A DNA stretch of 64,000 nucleotides from an uncultured Clostridia bacterium (GTDB taxonomy: Bacteria; Bacillota; Clostridia; TANB77; CAG-508): assembly GCA_934180065.1 (NCBI GenBank), contig CAKPRA010000001.1, positions 1 through 64,000 of the forward strand. Direction: 5' to 3'. Positions 9,301-16,712 of the stretch are shown piece by piece. Positions within the stretch are counted from its first letter, which is position 1. Each line of letters starts with the position of its first letter. A program made the translations under genes and the position numbers. Under the pieces are notes generated by a model that saw only the letters and a program-made list of their open reading frames with translations, made no database searches and was not told the DNA's origin.

Positions 9301-9399
9301 GCTTTTTGCCTCAATCCCCAATTCTTTAGCCTTTTCCAAAACTTCTTTACTGGTTAGATTATATTTTTTTGCTATTTCGTGAATTTTAATCTTTGCCAA
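6391..9399 (-). CDS. infB: Translation initiation factor IF-2
   Basis: This GTPase delivers initiator tRNA to the 30S subunit. Order: an IF2-N module (residues 1-50); Lys/Glu-rich coiled coil (about 60-200); an Asn/Arg/Gly low-complexity stretch (about 213-300) with two near-identical units built on GERRFNNNRDGNQVNNN; a second IF2-N module; the G domain with GHVDHGKT at 513-520, DTPGHEAF and NKID; then domains II-IV. At 1002 residues it is longer than usual because of the N-terminal extension. The start is TTG with GGGGGTGA seven bases upstream. ylxQ (L7Ae family), usual between ylxR and infB, is missing. Confidence 0.96.
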   Translation of the reverse strand: MAKIKIHEIAKKYNLTSKEVLEKAKELGIEAKSHLSSIEENEAKILEQKLTGNSKPKLQQEKKEEKKEKKKENTPVIIRREVILSEDNSTEKEEKKKESKANIGFVERNKNKNYNIVYRNKQQKPLTVNELFGIKDKKKEEEEKKKKEEEERLRKEAEAKKIEEQKRLEELKKAEEEAKEKRALEEKNIKEKTEKTENKSMEVTAKKENNKNENNYENRRNNRFNNDGNNNRYNNGERRFNNNRDGNQVNNNYRNNRYNNNGERRFNNNRDGNQVNNNNRNNRFNNDGNNRFNNNNRSNRPLDDKGIDKNIKNIMSTEIVEKESQRDYTSKSIDKAKQTKFEENKANNKKATKNRRQDKFSEFDGGKLKDLKQVDKLSHMFNEQDGGMLDYYDLTTERGKRSKKKINKNDEERNKQKIFQLTEIIIPEHISVKDLAAELKKTSGEVITKLMSLGIMATINNDLDFDTAYLIASEFGVTATKKNVVNEEDVLFDESEDRAEDLLPRPPVVVVMGHVDHGKTSLLDAIRKTNVIEGEAGGITQHIGAYKVNVNGREITFLDTPGHEAFTSMRARGAQITDIAILVVAADDGVMPQTVEAINHAKAAEIPIIVAVNKIDLPNANIDKIKQDLMQYDLVSEEWGGDTIFVPISAKKGININNLLEMVLLVADMKELKANPNKQSKGAVIEARLDKSKGPIASVLVQRGTLNVGDTIVVGTSIGRIRAMKNDKGQSVKAAGPSTPVEVMGLTELPEAGDTFYEVKNEKMAKHLIEKRKLQERERVLNNNSVVTLNNLFEKMASEDLKQLNLIVKADVQGSAEAIKQSLEKLSNDEVKVKVIHSVAGAVNESDVQLAKAAKAIIIAFNVRPVGSAKEVAEKEGVEIKQYSVIYKALEDVEAGMKGLLDPIYEEKVIGNASVRQTFKVSNVGTIAGCFVTDGKIERNAGVRVIRDSVVIHEGKLASLKRFKDDVKEVTKGYECGCQIESYNDLRENDVIEFFVMQEVKR

Positions 9400-9419
9400 T
9401 AAATTTCACCCCCATTAAA

Positions 9420-9683
9420 TTAATTTTTGTCTATGATTTCTTTTCTTAATTCATCATATATCTCATTACTTATAGTAGTTTCAAAACTTCTTTCCAAACG
9501 CTTTGATTTTATAACTTTTTCTAAACACTCAGAATTATTACAGATATAGGCACCCCTTCCGTTTGCCTTACCTGTTTTATCAATAAAAATCTCTCCTTCT
9601 TTGTTAATAACTATTCTTATTAACTCATTCTTATTTTTCTGAACATTGCAACCAATACATGTTCTTTGTGGTATTTTTTTCAA
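9420..9683 (-). CDS. ylxR: YlxR family RNA-binding protein
   Basis: A small protein with the YlxR signature: PQRTCIGC near the start and GRGAYICNNSECLEKVIKSKRLERSF in the middle. The family is conserved in nusA operons and implicated in RNA binding and gene regulation; its exact role is unsettled. I place the start at the TTG at 9683, seven bases after AGGAAG, giving MKKIPQRTC. The GTG at 9692 overlaps the ribosome binding site. Confidence 0.88.
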   Translation of the reverse strand: MKKIPQRTCIGCNVQKNKNELIRIVINKEGEIFIDKTGKANGRGAYICNNSECLEKVIKSKRLERSFETTISNEIYDELRKEIIDKN

Positions 9684-9722
9684 ATTTATCACTTCCTATT
9701 GTATTCATACAAAATTTATATA

Positions 9723-10874
9723 TTATTCTTCAGATTCAGTATCTTTTGATACATCTTCTGATTCCTCAATTTGCTCATTATTTCTGTCATCTATCATTTT
9801 TCTAAATTGAGATTCGCTTTTTATATCAATTTTCCAATTTGTAAGTTTAGCAGCTAGTCTAACATTTTGACCTGATTTTCCTATAGCTAATGATAATTGA
9901 TCATCTGGAACAATTACTTGAGCAAATTTTTCATCATCATTTATATCCACTGCCAAGACTTGTGCTGGTAATAATGCTGCAGAAATATATATTGATGGAT
10001 CTGCATTCCATTCAATTACATCAATTTTTTCACCATTTAATTCATTAATAATATTTTGAATTCTTATTCCTTTTTGACCTACACAAGATCCAACAGGATC
10101 AATATTTTCATTAGGAGAATATACTGCAACTTTACTTCTACTTCCTGGATCCCTAGAAACACTTTTTATTTCAATAACACCTTCATATATTTCTGGAATT
10201 TCTAACTCAAATAGTTTTCTAACAAAATCAACATTTGCTCTTGAAATGATTACTTGTGGTGCTCCTTTTACACCTCTTTCAACATTAACAATACAAGCTC
10301 TAATTTTATCATTAACTCTATATTTTTCAGTAGCAACTTGTTCTTTTAAAGGCATAATCCCTTCAAGTTTTCCTAAATCAACAACTACTATTCCACCATC
10401 TGCTTTTTGAATTAATCCAGAAACAATTTCTCCTTTTTTTTCTGAAAATTCATCAAATAAAACATTTCTTGAAGCTTCTCTTATTTTTTGTATAATTACT
10501 TGTTTAGCAGTTTGAGCAGCTATTCTACCAAAATCTCTAGGAATAATTTCTATTTGAGCTGTATCACCAATAGATAATTTCTTGTTTATTTTTTGCGCGT
10601 CTGCTAAATTTATTTGCAATTTTTCATCTTCAACTGTTTCAACAACTTCCTTTTCGGCAAAAACATGTATTTCACCAGTTTCATCATTCATTACTATTTT
10701 TACATTCTCTGAATTTGAATCATAATTTCTTTTATATGCTGTAACTAATGCTGTTTCTATTGATTCTAGCATATAATCTTTTTTTATTCCTTTTTCCTTC
10801 TCTAAATCTTCTAAAGCTAAGATAAGCTCCTTGCTATCTATTAATTTACCTTGTTTTTTTACTTCTTTATTCAT
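9723..10874 (-). CDS. nusA: Transcription termination/antitermination factor NusA
   Basis: NusA binds RNA polymerase and nascent RNA to modulate pausing and termination. The N-terminal polymerase-binding domain (about 1-130) is followed by an S1 domain (KKGEIVSGLIQKADGG) and two KH domains with GQKGIRIQNI and IGKSGQNVRLAAKLT. The acidic C-terminal tail is short and there are no C-terminal acidic repeats, as in other Firmicutes. The ATG has GGGAGG upstream. It is second in the rimP operon. Confidence 0.95.
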   Translation of the reverse strand: MNKEVKKQGKLIDSKELILALEDLEKEKGIKKDYMLESIETALVTAYKRNYDSNSENVKIVMNDETGEIHVFAEKEVVETVEDEKLQINLADAQKINKKLSIGDTAQIEIIPRDFGRIAAQTAKQVIIQKIREASRNVLFDEFSEKKGEIVSGLIQKADGGIVVVDLGKLEGIMPLKEQVATEKYRVNDKIRACIVNVERGVKGAPQVIISRANVDFVRKLFELEIPEIYEGVIEIKSVSRDPGSRSKVAVYSPNENIDPVGSCVGQKGIRIQNIINELNGEKIDVIEWNADPSIYISAALLPAQVLAVDINDDEKFAQVIVPDDQLSLAIGKSGQNVRLAAKLTNWKIDIKSESQFRKMIDDRNNEQIEESEDVSKDTESEE

Positions 10875-10888
10875 TTTAAATCCTCCCT

Positions 10889-11356
10889 TTATTTATCCCA
10901 ATCAAAATATTTTTTTATCAATGAAATATTTTTTCTTTCTAATGGAATAATTGATTCATCATCTAGCTCTATTTCTAAATTTTCTTCATCGAACTTTTTT
11001 AATTTCCCAATAAGTTCCTTAGTACCTTCTACAGGTTTAAATAGTTTAATTGTTATAATTTCATTTATATTTTCTTTCAGATGTTTATCTTTTCTAATAA
11101 CTTTTTCTACGCCTGTTGATGAAACCTCTAAAAAGTATTGCTCTTTTATGTAATCTTTCTCATCTAAAATATCAGTAATTGCATTATTTACATTCTCACA
11201 ATCGTCTAATGTTATTTCTCCATTTTCTTTTTCTATAAAAATTCTTAAAAAGTAATCTTTACCTTCCTTTGCATATTGAACATCATATAGTTTATATCCT
11301 AAATCTTCTATAATTTTAGATATACTATTTTCAATTTTTTCTTCTATATTTGCCAA
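10889..11356 (-). CDS. rimP: Ribosome maturation factor RimP
   Basis: RimP assists 30S assembly. The core GYKLYDVQYAKEGKDYFLRIFI and LDDCENVNNAITDILDE are typical, and the 155-residue length is normal. The start is TTG, eight bases after AAAGGAGG. It is the first gene of the operon rimP-nusA-ylxR-infB-rbfA-nrnA-truB, 14 bp before nusA, with a consensus-like promoter and a leader hairpin upstream. Confidence 0.92.
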   Translation of the reverse strand: MANIEEKIENSISKIIEDLGYKLYDVQYAKEGKDYFLRIFIEKENGEITLDDCENVNNAITDILDEKDYIKEQYFLEVSSTGVEKVIRKDKHLKENINEIITIKLFKPVEGTKELIGKLKKFDEENLEIELDDESIIPLERKNISLIKKYFDWDK

Positions 11357-11382
11357 TATAAAGTCCTCCTTTATTACAATTA

Positions 11383-11407
11383 AAGAGTGGGATTGGTTCC
11401 CACTCTT
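11383..11407 (-). promoter_or_regulatory. Leader hairpin of the rimP-infB operon
   Basis: AAGAGTGGGA pairs perfectly with TCCCACTCTT across a 5-base loop. It lies within the predicted 5' leader, between the promoter and the rimP ribosome binding site. On the minus strand no T run follows, so it is not a plain terminator; it may protect or regulate the message. Confidence 0.5.
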
Positions 11408-11431
11408 CTGCTTTTTTTATATTGCATTAAT

Positions 11432-11460
11432 ATTATACCCTTTATTACAAGAAAAATCAA
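11432..11460 (-). promoter_or_regulatory. Promoter of the rimP-nusA-infB operon
   Basis: Minus strand: TTGATT (11455-11460), a 17-bp spacer, TATAAT (11432-11437). It lies 76 bp upstream of the rimP start codon. Confidence 0.75.
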
Positions 11461-11522
11461 GCATTTTTTGGAATTTTATGCTACTTTTTTTAGGGGGAAA
11501 TGGAGAAAGAGGAGAAAGAAGG

Positions 11523-11630
11523 AAAAGAGGAAAAAGAGGGAGGGAAAAGGGGACGGTTCTCTTTGACAACAAATTAATAAAGGTTGTCAAAGAGAACCGT
11601 CCCCTTTTCCCTCCCTCTTTTTCCTCTTTT
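11523..11630. repeat. REP-like 48-bp perfect inverted repeat
   Basis: The left arm 11523-11570 and right arm 11583-11630 are perfectly complementary over 48 bp around a 12-base AT loop. The arms contain GGGGACGGTTCTCTTTGACA, the same core as the element after mutS2. Flanking purine- and pyrimidine-rich tracts extend the symmetry imperfectly from about 11498 to 11655. This matches the style of REP palindromes spread by IS200-like REP-associated transposases, but no transposase is in this window. ORFs across it are low-complexity artefacts. Confidence 0.85.
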
Positions 11631-11654
11631 CCCCTGCCCTCTCCTTTTTCTCTT

Positions 11655-12158
11655 TTATTCGAATTCAAAATATTCACTTGTTTCCTGTAGACCTTCAAAA
11701 TTCACTTGTCTTAATATTTCATAAGTTATAATTGCTACTGAATTTGATAAATTTAGTGATCTTAATGTATTTCTCATTGGGATTCTTATTGTGCTTTCTA
11801 TATATTTTTGCAACAAGTCCTCTGGTAATCCTTTTGTTTCTTTACCATATAACACAAATACTTCATTAAACTTTGAATAATCAACATCAGAATAACAATG
11901 TGTTGCTTTTGTGCTTGCAAAAAACATATTATTTTCTTCTGGTTTATATTTACCCAAAAATGATTGAAGTGAGTCATGCTCTTCTATATCCAATTTATCC
12001 CAATAATCTAGTCCAGATCTTTTTAAACTTTTATCATCTATTTTAAAACCTAATGGATGTATTAAATGCAATTTTGCTCCTGTTATTGCACAAGTTCTTG
12101 CTATATTTCCTGTATTTTGTGGTATTTCAGGTTCACACATTACAATATTTATTTTCAT
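11655..12158 (-). CDS. trmL: tRNA (cytidine(34)-2'-O)-methyltransferase, SPOUT family
   Basis: The protein methylates the wobble ribose of tRNA-Leu using S-adenosylmethionine in a trefoil-knot SPOUT fold. EPEIPQNTGNIARTC (residues 9-23), LHLIHPLGF, VLYGKETKGLP and the C-terminal knot IPMRNTLRSLNLSNSVAI are the classic TrmL motifs. At 167 residues it has family length. The stop codon lies at the very edge of the REP-like inverted repeat region, so the element sits immediately 3' of the gene. Confidence 0.92.
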   Translation of the reverse strand: MKINIVMCEPEIPQNTGNIARTCAITGAKLHLIHPLGFKIDDKSLKRSGLDYWDKLDIEEHDSLQSFLGKYKPEENNMFFASTKATHCYSDVDYSKFNEVFVLYGKETKGLPEDLLQKYIESTIRIPMRNTLRSLNLSNSVAIITYEILRQVNFEGLQETSEYFEFE

Positions 12159-12341
12159 TTTTTATTTCTCCTTTTAATTGATTTTTTTATTATAATTATT
12201 AATACTATAATTCACAATTTTAAGTATAGCTATTTCCAAGGTATTATATCATAAAAAACAAATATTTCATTTATTTTTCTTCAGAATTGTGGTATATTTA
12301 ACTATATTATTGTTTTTTAGAAAGGATTTGAATTGTTTTTT

Positions 12342-14771
12342 ATGAATGAAAAATATATAAAAAAATTAGAATTAAATAAAATAATAGATATTCTAAGCTT
12401 TTATTGCGTTACAGAAATCGGTAAAAATTTTTTACATGATATTGAACCTTCTAGTAATAAATTAATTGTTAAGCATTTATTGTCAGAAACAACCCAAGCT
12501 AGGAATTTAATTTCTCAAAGCGGAAATCTGCCAATTGCTGATATACATGATTTCAATATAATATCCAAATTATTAAAAAGCGATATTGCTCTTTCTTGCG
12601 GAAATTTGTTAAATGTTGGTCATATTTTAAAGATTTCGCGAAACCTAAAGTCATATTTTTCCTCTGTAGATGATGTATCAAAATATGATTCTATTGAAAA
12701 TTATTTTGACAATTTATATACAAATATTGATTTAGAAAATACTATTTTTAAATCTATTCTAGATGAGAATACTGTAGCTGACGAGGCTTCGCCTGCTCTT
12801 GCCAGTTTACGCAGAAAAAAAAGAAATTTAGAGGCTTCTATAAAAGATAATTTAAGCAAACTTATCCATTCATCAACATATTCAAAATATATAATGGATC
12901 CTATAGTTACAATTAGAAATGATAGATATGTTATTCCTGTTAAAGTTGAATATAAAGATAATATAAAAGGCTTTGTTCATGATATATCATATAGCGGATC
13001 TACTGTATTTATAGAGCCTATTTCAATTTTTGAGTTAAATAATCAAGTACACAATCTACAGCTAGAAGAAAATGTTGAAATTGAAAGAATTTTAAAAAAT
13101 TTATCTGATTCTATAGTTCCAATTGTAAACAATATTGAAATTTCACTAGATTCTATTGCAAATTTGGATTTGATCTTTGCAAAAGCTAAGTTTTCTAATA
13201 AATTTAACTGTGTAGAGCCCATTATAAATGAAGAAAAATTTATTGATTTTAAAGAAGCTCGTCATCCACTTATTGATGAAAAAATCGTTGTTCCTATTGA
13301 TATTGAAATTGGAAATAAGTATACATCTTTAATTATTACAGGACCAAATACTGGCGGAAAAACTGTTACTTTAAAAACTGTTGGATTATTGTGTTTAATG
13401 GCTTATTTAGGACTACATATTCCTGCCAAAGATGGTAGTAGTTTATATGTTTTTGATAATATATTTGCAGATATTGGTGATGAACAAAGCATTCAAGAAT
13501 CTTTAAGTACATTTTCTTCACATATGCTAAATATCATCGAAATTTATAAACAAGCAACATCAAAAAGTCTTATATTAGTAGACGAATTAGGCTCTGGAAC
13601 CGATCCTATTCAAGGTGCTAACTTGGCAATTAGTATATTAGAATATTTTAATAAACTGGGAGCTTTATCACTTGCCACAACACATTATCAAGAAATAAAA
13701 AATTATGCACTTGTTACAGATGGATTTGAAAATGCAAGCTCTGAATTTGATATTGTGAATTTAAAACCAACATATAAATTGCTTGTTGGTGTTCCTGGAA
13801 AAAGCAATGCTTTTGCAATAACTAAACGACTTGGAATGCCAGATTCTATATTAACAAGAGCTGAGGAGCTTATGAATGACGAACATATTAGTGTTGAAGA
13901 GCTTATTAAAAATATCTATGATGATAAGGTAGAAATTGAAAAAGAAAAAGATAAAATAAAACAAAACTCTAATCAAATAGAGCTTTTAAGAAAAAGCTTT
14001 GACACAAAAAATTCACAATTATCAACAAAAGAAAATGACATTATTGAAAAAGCTAAAATACAAGCCCGTGAAATTCTGCTAAATGCAAAAAAAGAAGCTA
14101 ATTCTATTATATCAAGTTTAAATGAACTTTATAATAAAGCAGATGCTCACGCCTTAAAACAAGCTAATTCTATAAGAAATAAGCTTAATGAAGATATAAA
14201 AAATACAAGTTCACCTTCAAATACAGACAATAATCTTGAGAATTCAAGTAAATTGGAAAACATAAATATTGGTATGACTGTATTTGTAAAAACATTAAAT
14301 CAAAATGGAACTATTCTTACTTTACCAAATAAGTCAAATGAAGTCCAAGTTCAAATTGGAAGTATGAAAATGAATATAAAAACAGATAAGTTAGTGGCTG
14401 TAAAAAATAATACACAAAAACCTAAAAAATCTAATACAGATAAGAGCTTTAACAACAAAAGTTTTAATAATAGATTAAAAAGTAAAACTGCTGTTACAGA
14501 AATTAATGTAATTGGAGAAACAGTTGAAGAAGCAATATTTGTTATTGACAAATTTTTAGATGATTCTGTACTAGCAAATTTAGAAAGCGTAAGAATCGTT
14601 CATGGAAAAGGAACAGGTAAATTACGCCAAGGAATTCACAAGTTTTTAAAAACAAATGCACATGTAGAATCATTTAGACTAGGCACCTTCGGAGAAGGCG
14701 AAGCTGGCGTAACTGTTGTTAAATTGAAAGGTACGGAAACGGGAACGGGAAAAAGGGACGGTTCTCTTTGA
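12342..14771 (+). CDS. mutS2: Endonuclease MutS2 (ATPase with Smr domain)
   Basis: MutS2 is a MutS-homologous ATPase that acts on branched DNA and collided ribosomes. The clamp/core region comes first, then Walker A GPNTGGKT at 334-341, LVDELGSGTDP (Walker B), a coiled-coil linker, and a C-terminal Smr nuclease domain with VIGETVEEA and VRIVHGKGTGKLR. By homology the start is ATG 12342; a TTG at 12333 is closer to the AAAGGA ribosome binding site and adds three residues. The family normally ends near GVTVVKLK. The last 13 residues here (GTETGTGKRDGSL) and the stop codon come from the REP-like element. Confidence 0.93.
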   Translation: MNEKYIKKLELNKIIDILSFYCVTEIGKNFLHDIEPSSNKLIVKHLLSETTQARNLISQSGNLPIADIHDFNIISKLLKSDIALSCGNLLNVGHILKISRNLKSYFSSVDDVSKYDSIENYFDNLYTNIDLENTIFKSILDENTVADEASPALASLRRKKRNLEASIKDNLSKLIHSSTYSKYIMDPIVTIRNDRYVIPVKVEYKDNIKGFVHDISYSGSTVFIEPISIFELNNQVHNLQLEENVEIERILKNLSDSIVPIVNNIEISLDSIANLDLIFAKAKFSNKFNCVEPIINEEKFIDFKEARHPLIDEKIVVPIDIEIGNKYTSLIITGPNTGGKTVTLKTVGLLCLMAYLGLHIPAKDGSSLYVFDNIFADIGDEQSIQESLSTFSSHMLNIIEIYKQATSKSLILVDELGSGTDPIQGANLAISILEYFNKLGALSLATTHYQEIKNYALVTDGFENASSEFDIVNLKPTYKLLVGVPGKSNAFAITKRLGMPDSILTRAEELMNDEHISVEELIKNIYDDKVEIEKEKDKIKQNSNQIELLRKSFDTKNSQLSTKENDIIEKAKIQAREILLNAKKEANSIISSLNELYNKADAHALKQANSIRNKLNEDIKNTSSPSNTDNNLENSSKLENINIGMTVFVKTLNQNGTILTLPNKSNEVQVQIGSMKMNIKTDKLVAVKNNTQKPKKSNTDKSFNNKSFNNRLKSKTAVTEINVIGETVEEAIFVIDKFLDDSVLANLESVRIVHGKGTGKLRQGIHKFLKTNAHVESFRLGTFGEGEAGVTVVKLKGTETGTGKRDGSL

Positions 14772-15213
14772 CACATATGGAAACAGGGACACATTTTATT
14801 TTAGACTGCGTGTCCCTGTTTCTATTTTTGCTAACCTTCCATTTTTTTCTTTTAGTAGCTTAATTTATATAAGACTCGCTTATCTAACTATAGATGTCAA
14901 TATCAAAACTTAAAAAAATATTATAAGTTTTTAACTTTAACATTTTTTTAAGTTTTGATATTGACATTTACATCTAACGAAACATCTTCTTGCTCTGCTT
15001 CAACAGACAATTTATAACATCACCAAACTGCCTTTAATGAAATTTTCAAATTTATAAATATAAATATAAAATATTCGAACCTTTTTATTTCTAAAGCTTC
15101 TGTGTGATGTTTCTTTATTTTTTTCATATGAGTATCCATTATATTCTAACGCTTTTGACAGTTCATCAAACCTTTGTCCATATATGTGTCAAAGAGAACC
15201 GTCCCTTTTTCCC
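14747..15213. repeat. 467-bp REP/MITE-like element with 32-bp terminal inverted repeats
   Basis: The ends 14747-14778 and 15182-15213 are perfect 32-bp inverted repeats with the GGGACGGTTCTCTTTGACAC core. Inside are a 13-bp hairpin (14780-14792 with 14810-14822, GAAACAGGGACAC type) and a 26-bp perfect hairpin (14894-14919 with 14942-14967). No ORF with a ribosome binding site lies inside. The left end overlaps the 3' end of mutS2 and supplies its stop; the right end abuts the tuf terminator. It explains the whole gap between mutS2 and tuf. Confidence 0.8.
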
Positions 15214-15233
15214 TCGCTTCTCTCTTTCTCACA

Positions 15234-15273
15234 AAAAAAATAGTAGGAGAATAAATTTCCCTACTATTTTTTT
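15234..15273 (-). terminator. Terminator of tuf and the str operon
   Basis: A 14-bp perfect stem (15234-15247 with 15260-15273) ends in A/T runs. It lies 17 bp after the tuf stop and can act in both directions. Confidence 0.85.
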
Positions 15274-15290
15274 GTATATAAAATTATTTA

Positions 15291-16493
15291 TTATTCAATA
15301 ACTTCAGCTACAACTCCTGAACCTACTGTTCTACCACCTTCACGGATAGCGAATCTTAATCCTTTTTCGATAGCGATTGGTGTGATTAATTCGATTGTCA
15401 TATCAACGTTATCACCTGGCATACACATTTCTACACCTTGTGGTAATTCAATAACACCTGTAACGTCTGTTGTTCTGAAATAGAATTGTGGTCTGTAGTT
15501 TGTGAAGAATGGTGTATGTCTTCCACCTTCTTCTTTAGTTAATACGTATACTTGTGCTGTGAATTTTGTATGTGGATGTATTGTTCCTGGTTTAGCTAAA
15601 ACTTGTCCTCTTTCAACTTCTTCTCTTTGAACACCTCTTAAAAGAACACCGATATTATCTCCAGCTTCTGCTTGATCTAATAATTTTCTGAACATTTCAA
15701 CACCAGTAACAACTGTTTTCTTAGATTCTTTTGATAATCCAACGATTTCAATTTCATCTTGTAATTTAACTGTTCCTCTTTCAACTCTACCTGTAACAAC
15801 TGTTCCTCTACCTGTGATTGTGAATACGTCTTCAATAGGCATTAAGAATGGTTGGTCTACTGGTCTTTCTGGTGTTGGGATATAGCTATCAACTGCATCC
15901 ATTAATTCTTTCATTGGAAGATATACAGGATCGTTAGGATCTGTAGATGTGCTCTCTAATACTTTTAATGAAGATCCTTTTATAATTGGAATCTCGTCAC
16001 CTGGGAAATCATAGCTTGATAATAAGTCTCTAACTTCCATTTCAACTAATTCTAATAATTCTGGATCATCAACCATATCACATTTATTTAAATATACAAC
16101 TATATATTTAACACCAACTTGTCTAGCAAGTAAGATATGCTCTCTTGTTTGAGGCATTGGTCCATCAGCTGCAGAAACAACTAATATAGCACCATCCATT
16201 TGAGCAGCACCTGTAATCATGTTTTTAACATAGTCAGCGTGTCCTGGACAGTCAACATGAGCGTAATGTCTGTTAGCTGTTTCATACTCAACGTGAGCTG
16301 TGTTAATTGTGATTCCTCTTGCTTGCTCTTCTGGAGCACCATCGATTTGATCATATGCTTCAAATTTAGCTTGTCCTAATAAACTTAAATATTTTGTAAT
16401 AGCTGCTGTTGTTGTTGTTTTACCATGGTCAACGTGTCCGATTGTACCAATGTTAACGTGTGGTTTTGTTCTTTCAAATTTCTCCTTAGCCAT
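15291..16493 (-). CDS. tuf: Elongation factor Tu
   Basis: EF-Tu carries aminoacyl-tRNA to the ribosome. It has GHVDHGKTT, DCPGHADYVKNMITGAAQMDGAILVV (G2-G3 region) and NKCDMVDD (NKxD) in the G domain, then the domain II and III cores, ending with RTVGSGVVAEVIE. At 400 residues it is full length. The ATG has AGGAGG upstream, and just before that a GTACGA/TCGTAC hairpin (16517-16532). A 218-bp gap with an 11-bp inverted repeat (16633-16643 with 16651-16661) separates it from fusA, so it may have its own promoter or a processing site. Confidence 0.98.
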   Translation of the reverse strand: MAKEKFERTKPHVNIGTIGHVDHGKTTTTAAITKYLSLLGQAKFEAYDQIDGAPEEQARGITINTAHVEYETANRHYAHVDCPGHADYVKNMITGAAQMDGAILVVSAADGPMPQTREHILLARQVGVKYIVVYLNKCDMVDDPELLELVEMEVRDLLSSYDFPGDEIPIIKGSSLKVLESTSTDPNDPVYLPMKELMDAVDSYIPTPERPVDQPFLMPIEDVFTITGRGTVVTGRVERGTVKLQDEIEIVGLSKESKKTVVTGVEMFRKLLDQAEAGDNIGVLLRGVQREEVERGQVLAKPGTIHPHTKFTAQVYVLTKEEGGRHTPFFTNYRPQFYFRTTDVTGVIELPQGVEMCMPGDNVDMTIELITPIAIEKGLRFAIREGGRTVGSGVVAEVIE

Positions 16494-16712
16494 TTTAAAA
16501 TTCCTCCTTTAAATTTGTACGATTATTCGTACTTATATTTATATTTAAAAATTAATAACAAATTTTTCATCGATATTTTATAATATTTCTATGAAAAATG
16601 CAAGTATTTTTATAGATTATTTATTCAAGTCTAAGAAATAAGAGCTTTTATCTTATTTCTTGAAACTTAAATTAATAAAATCTATTTGCTTTAAATATTA
16701 AAATATTTAATA

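Noticed and set aside
8578..9382. Plus-strand ORFs opposite infB
   Set aside because: They are hydrophobic shadows of the Lys/Glu/Asn-rich infB N-terminus on the other strand.
11417..11698. Overlapping ORFs on both strands
   Set aside because: They translate the REP-like inverted repeat into low-complexity sequence and overlap the end of trmL.
15104..15301. 65-codon plus-strand ORF
   Set aside because: It lies inside the REP/MITE-like element and the tuf terminator and lacks a ribosome binding site.
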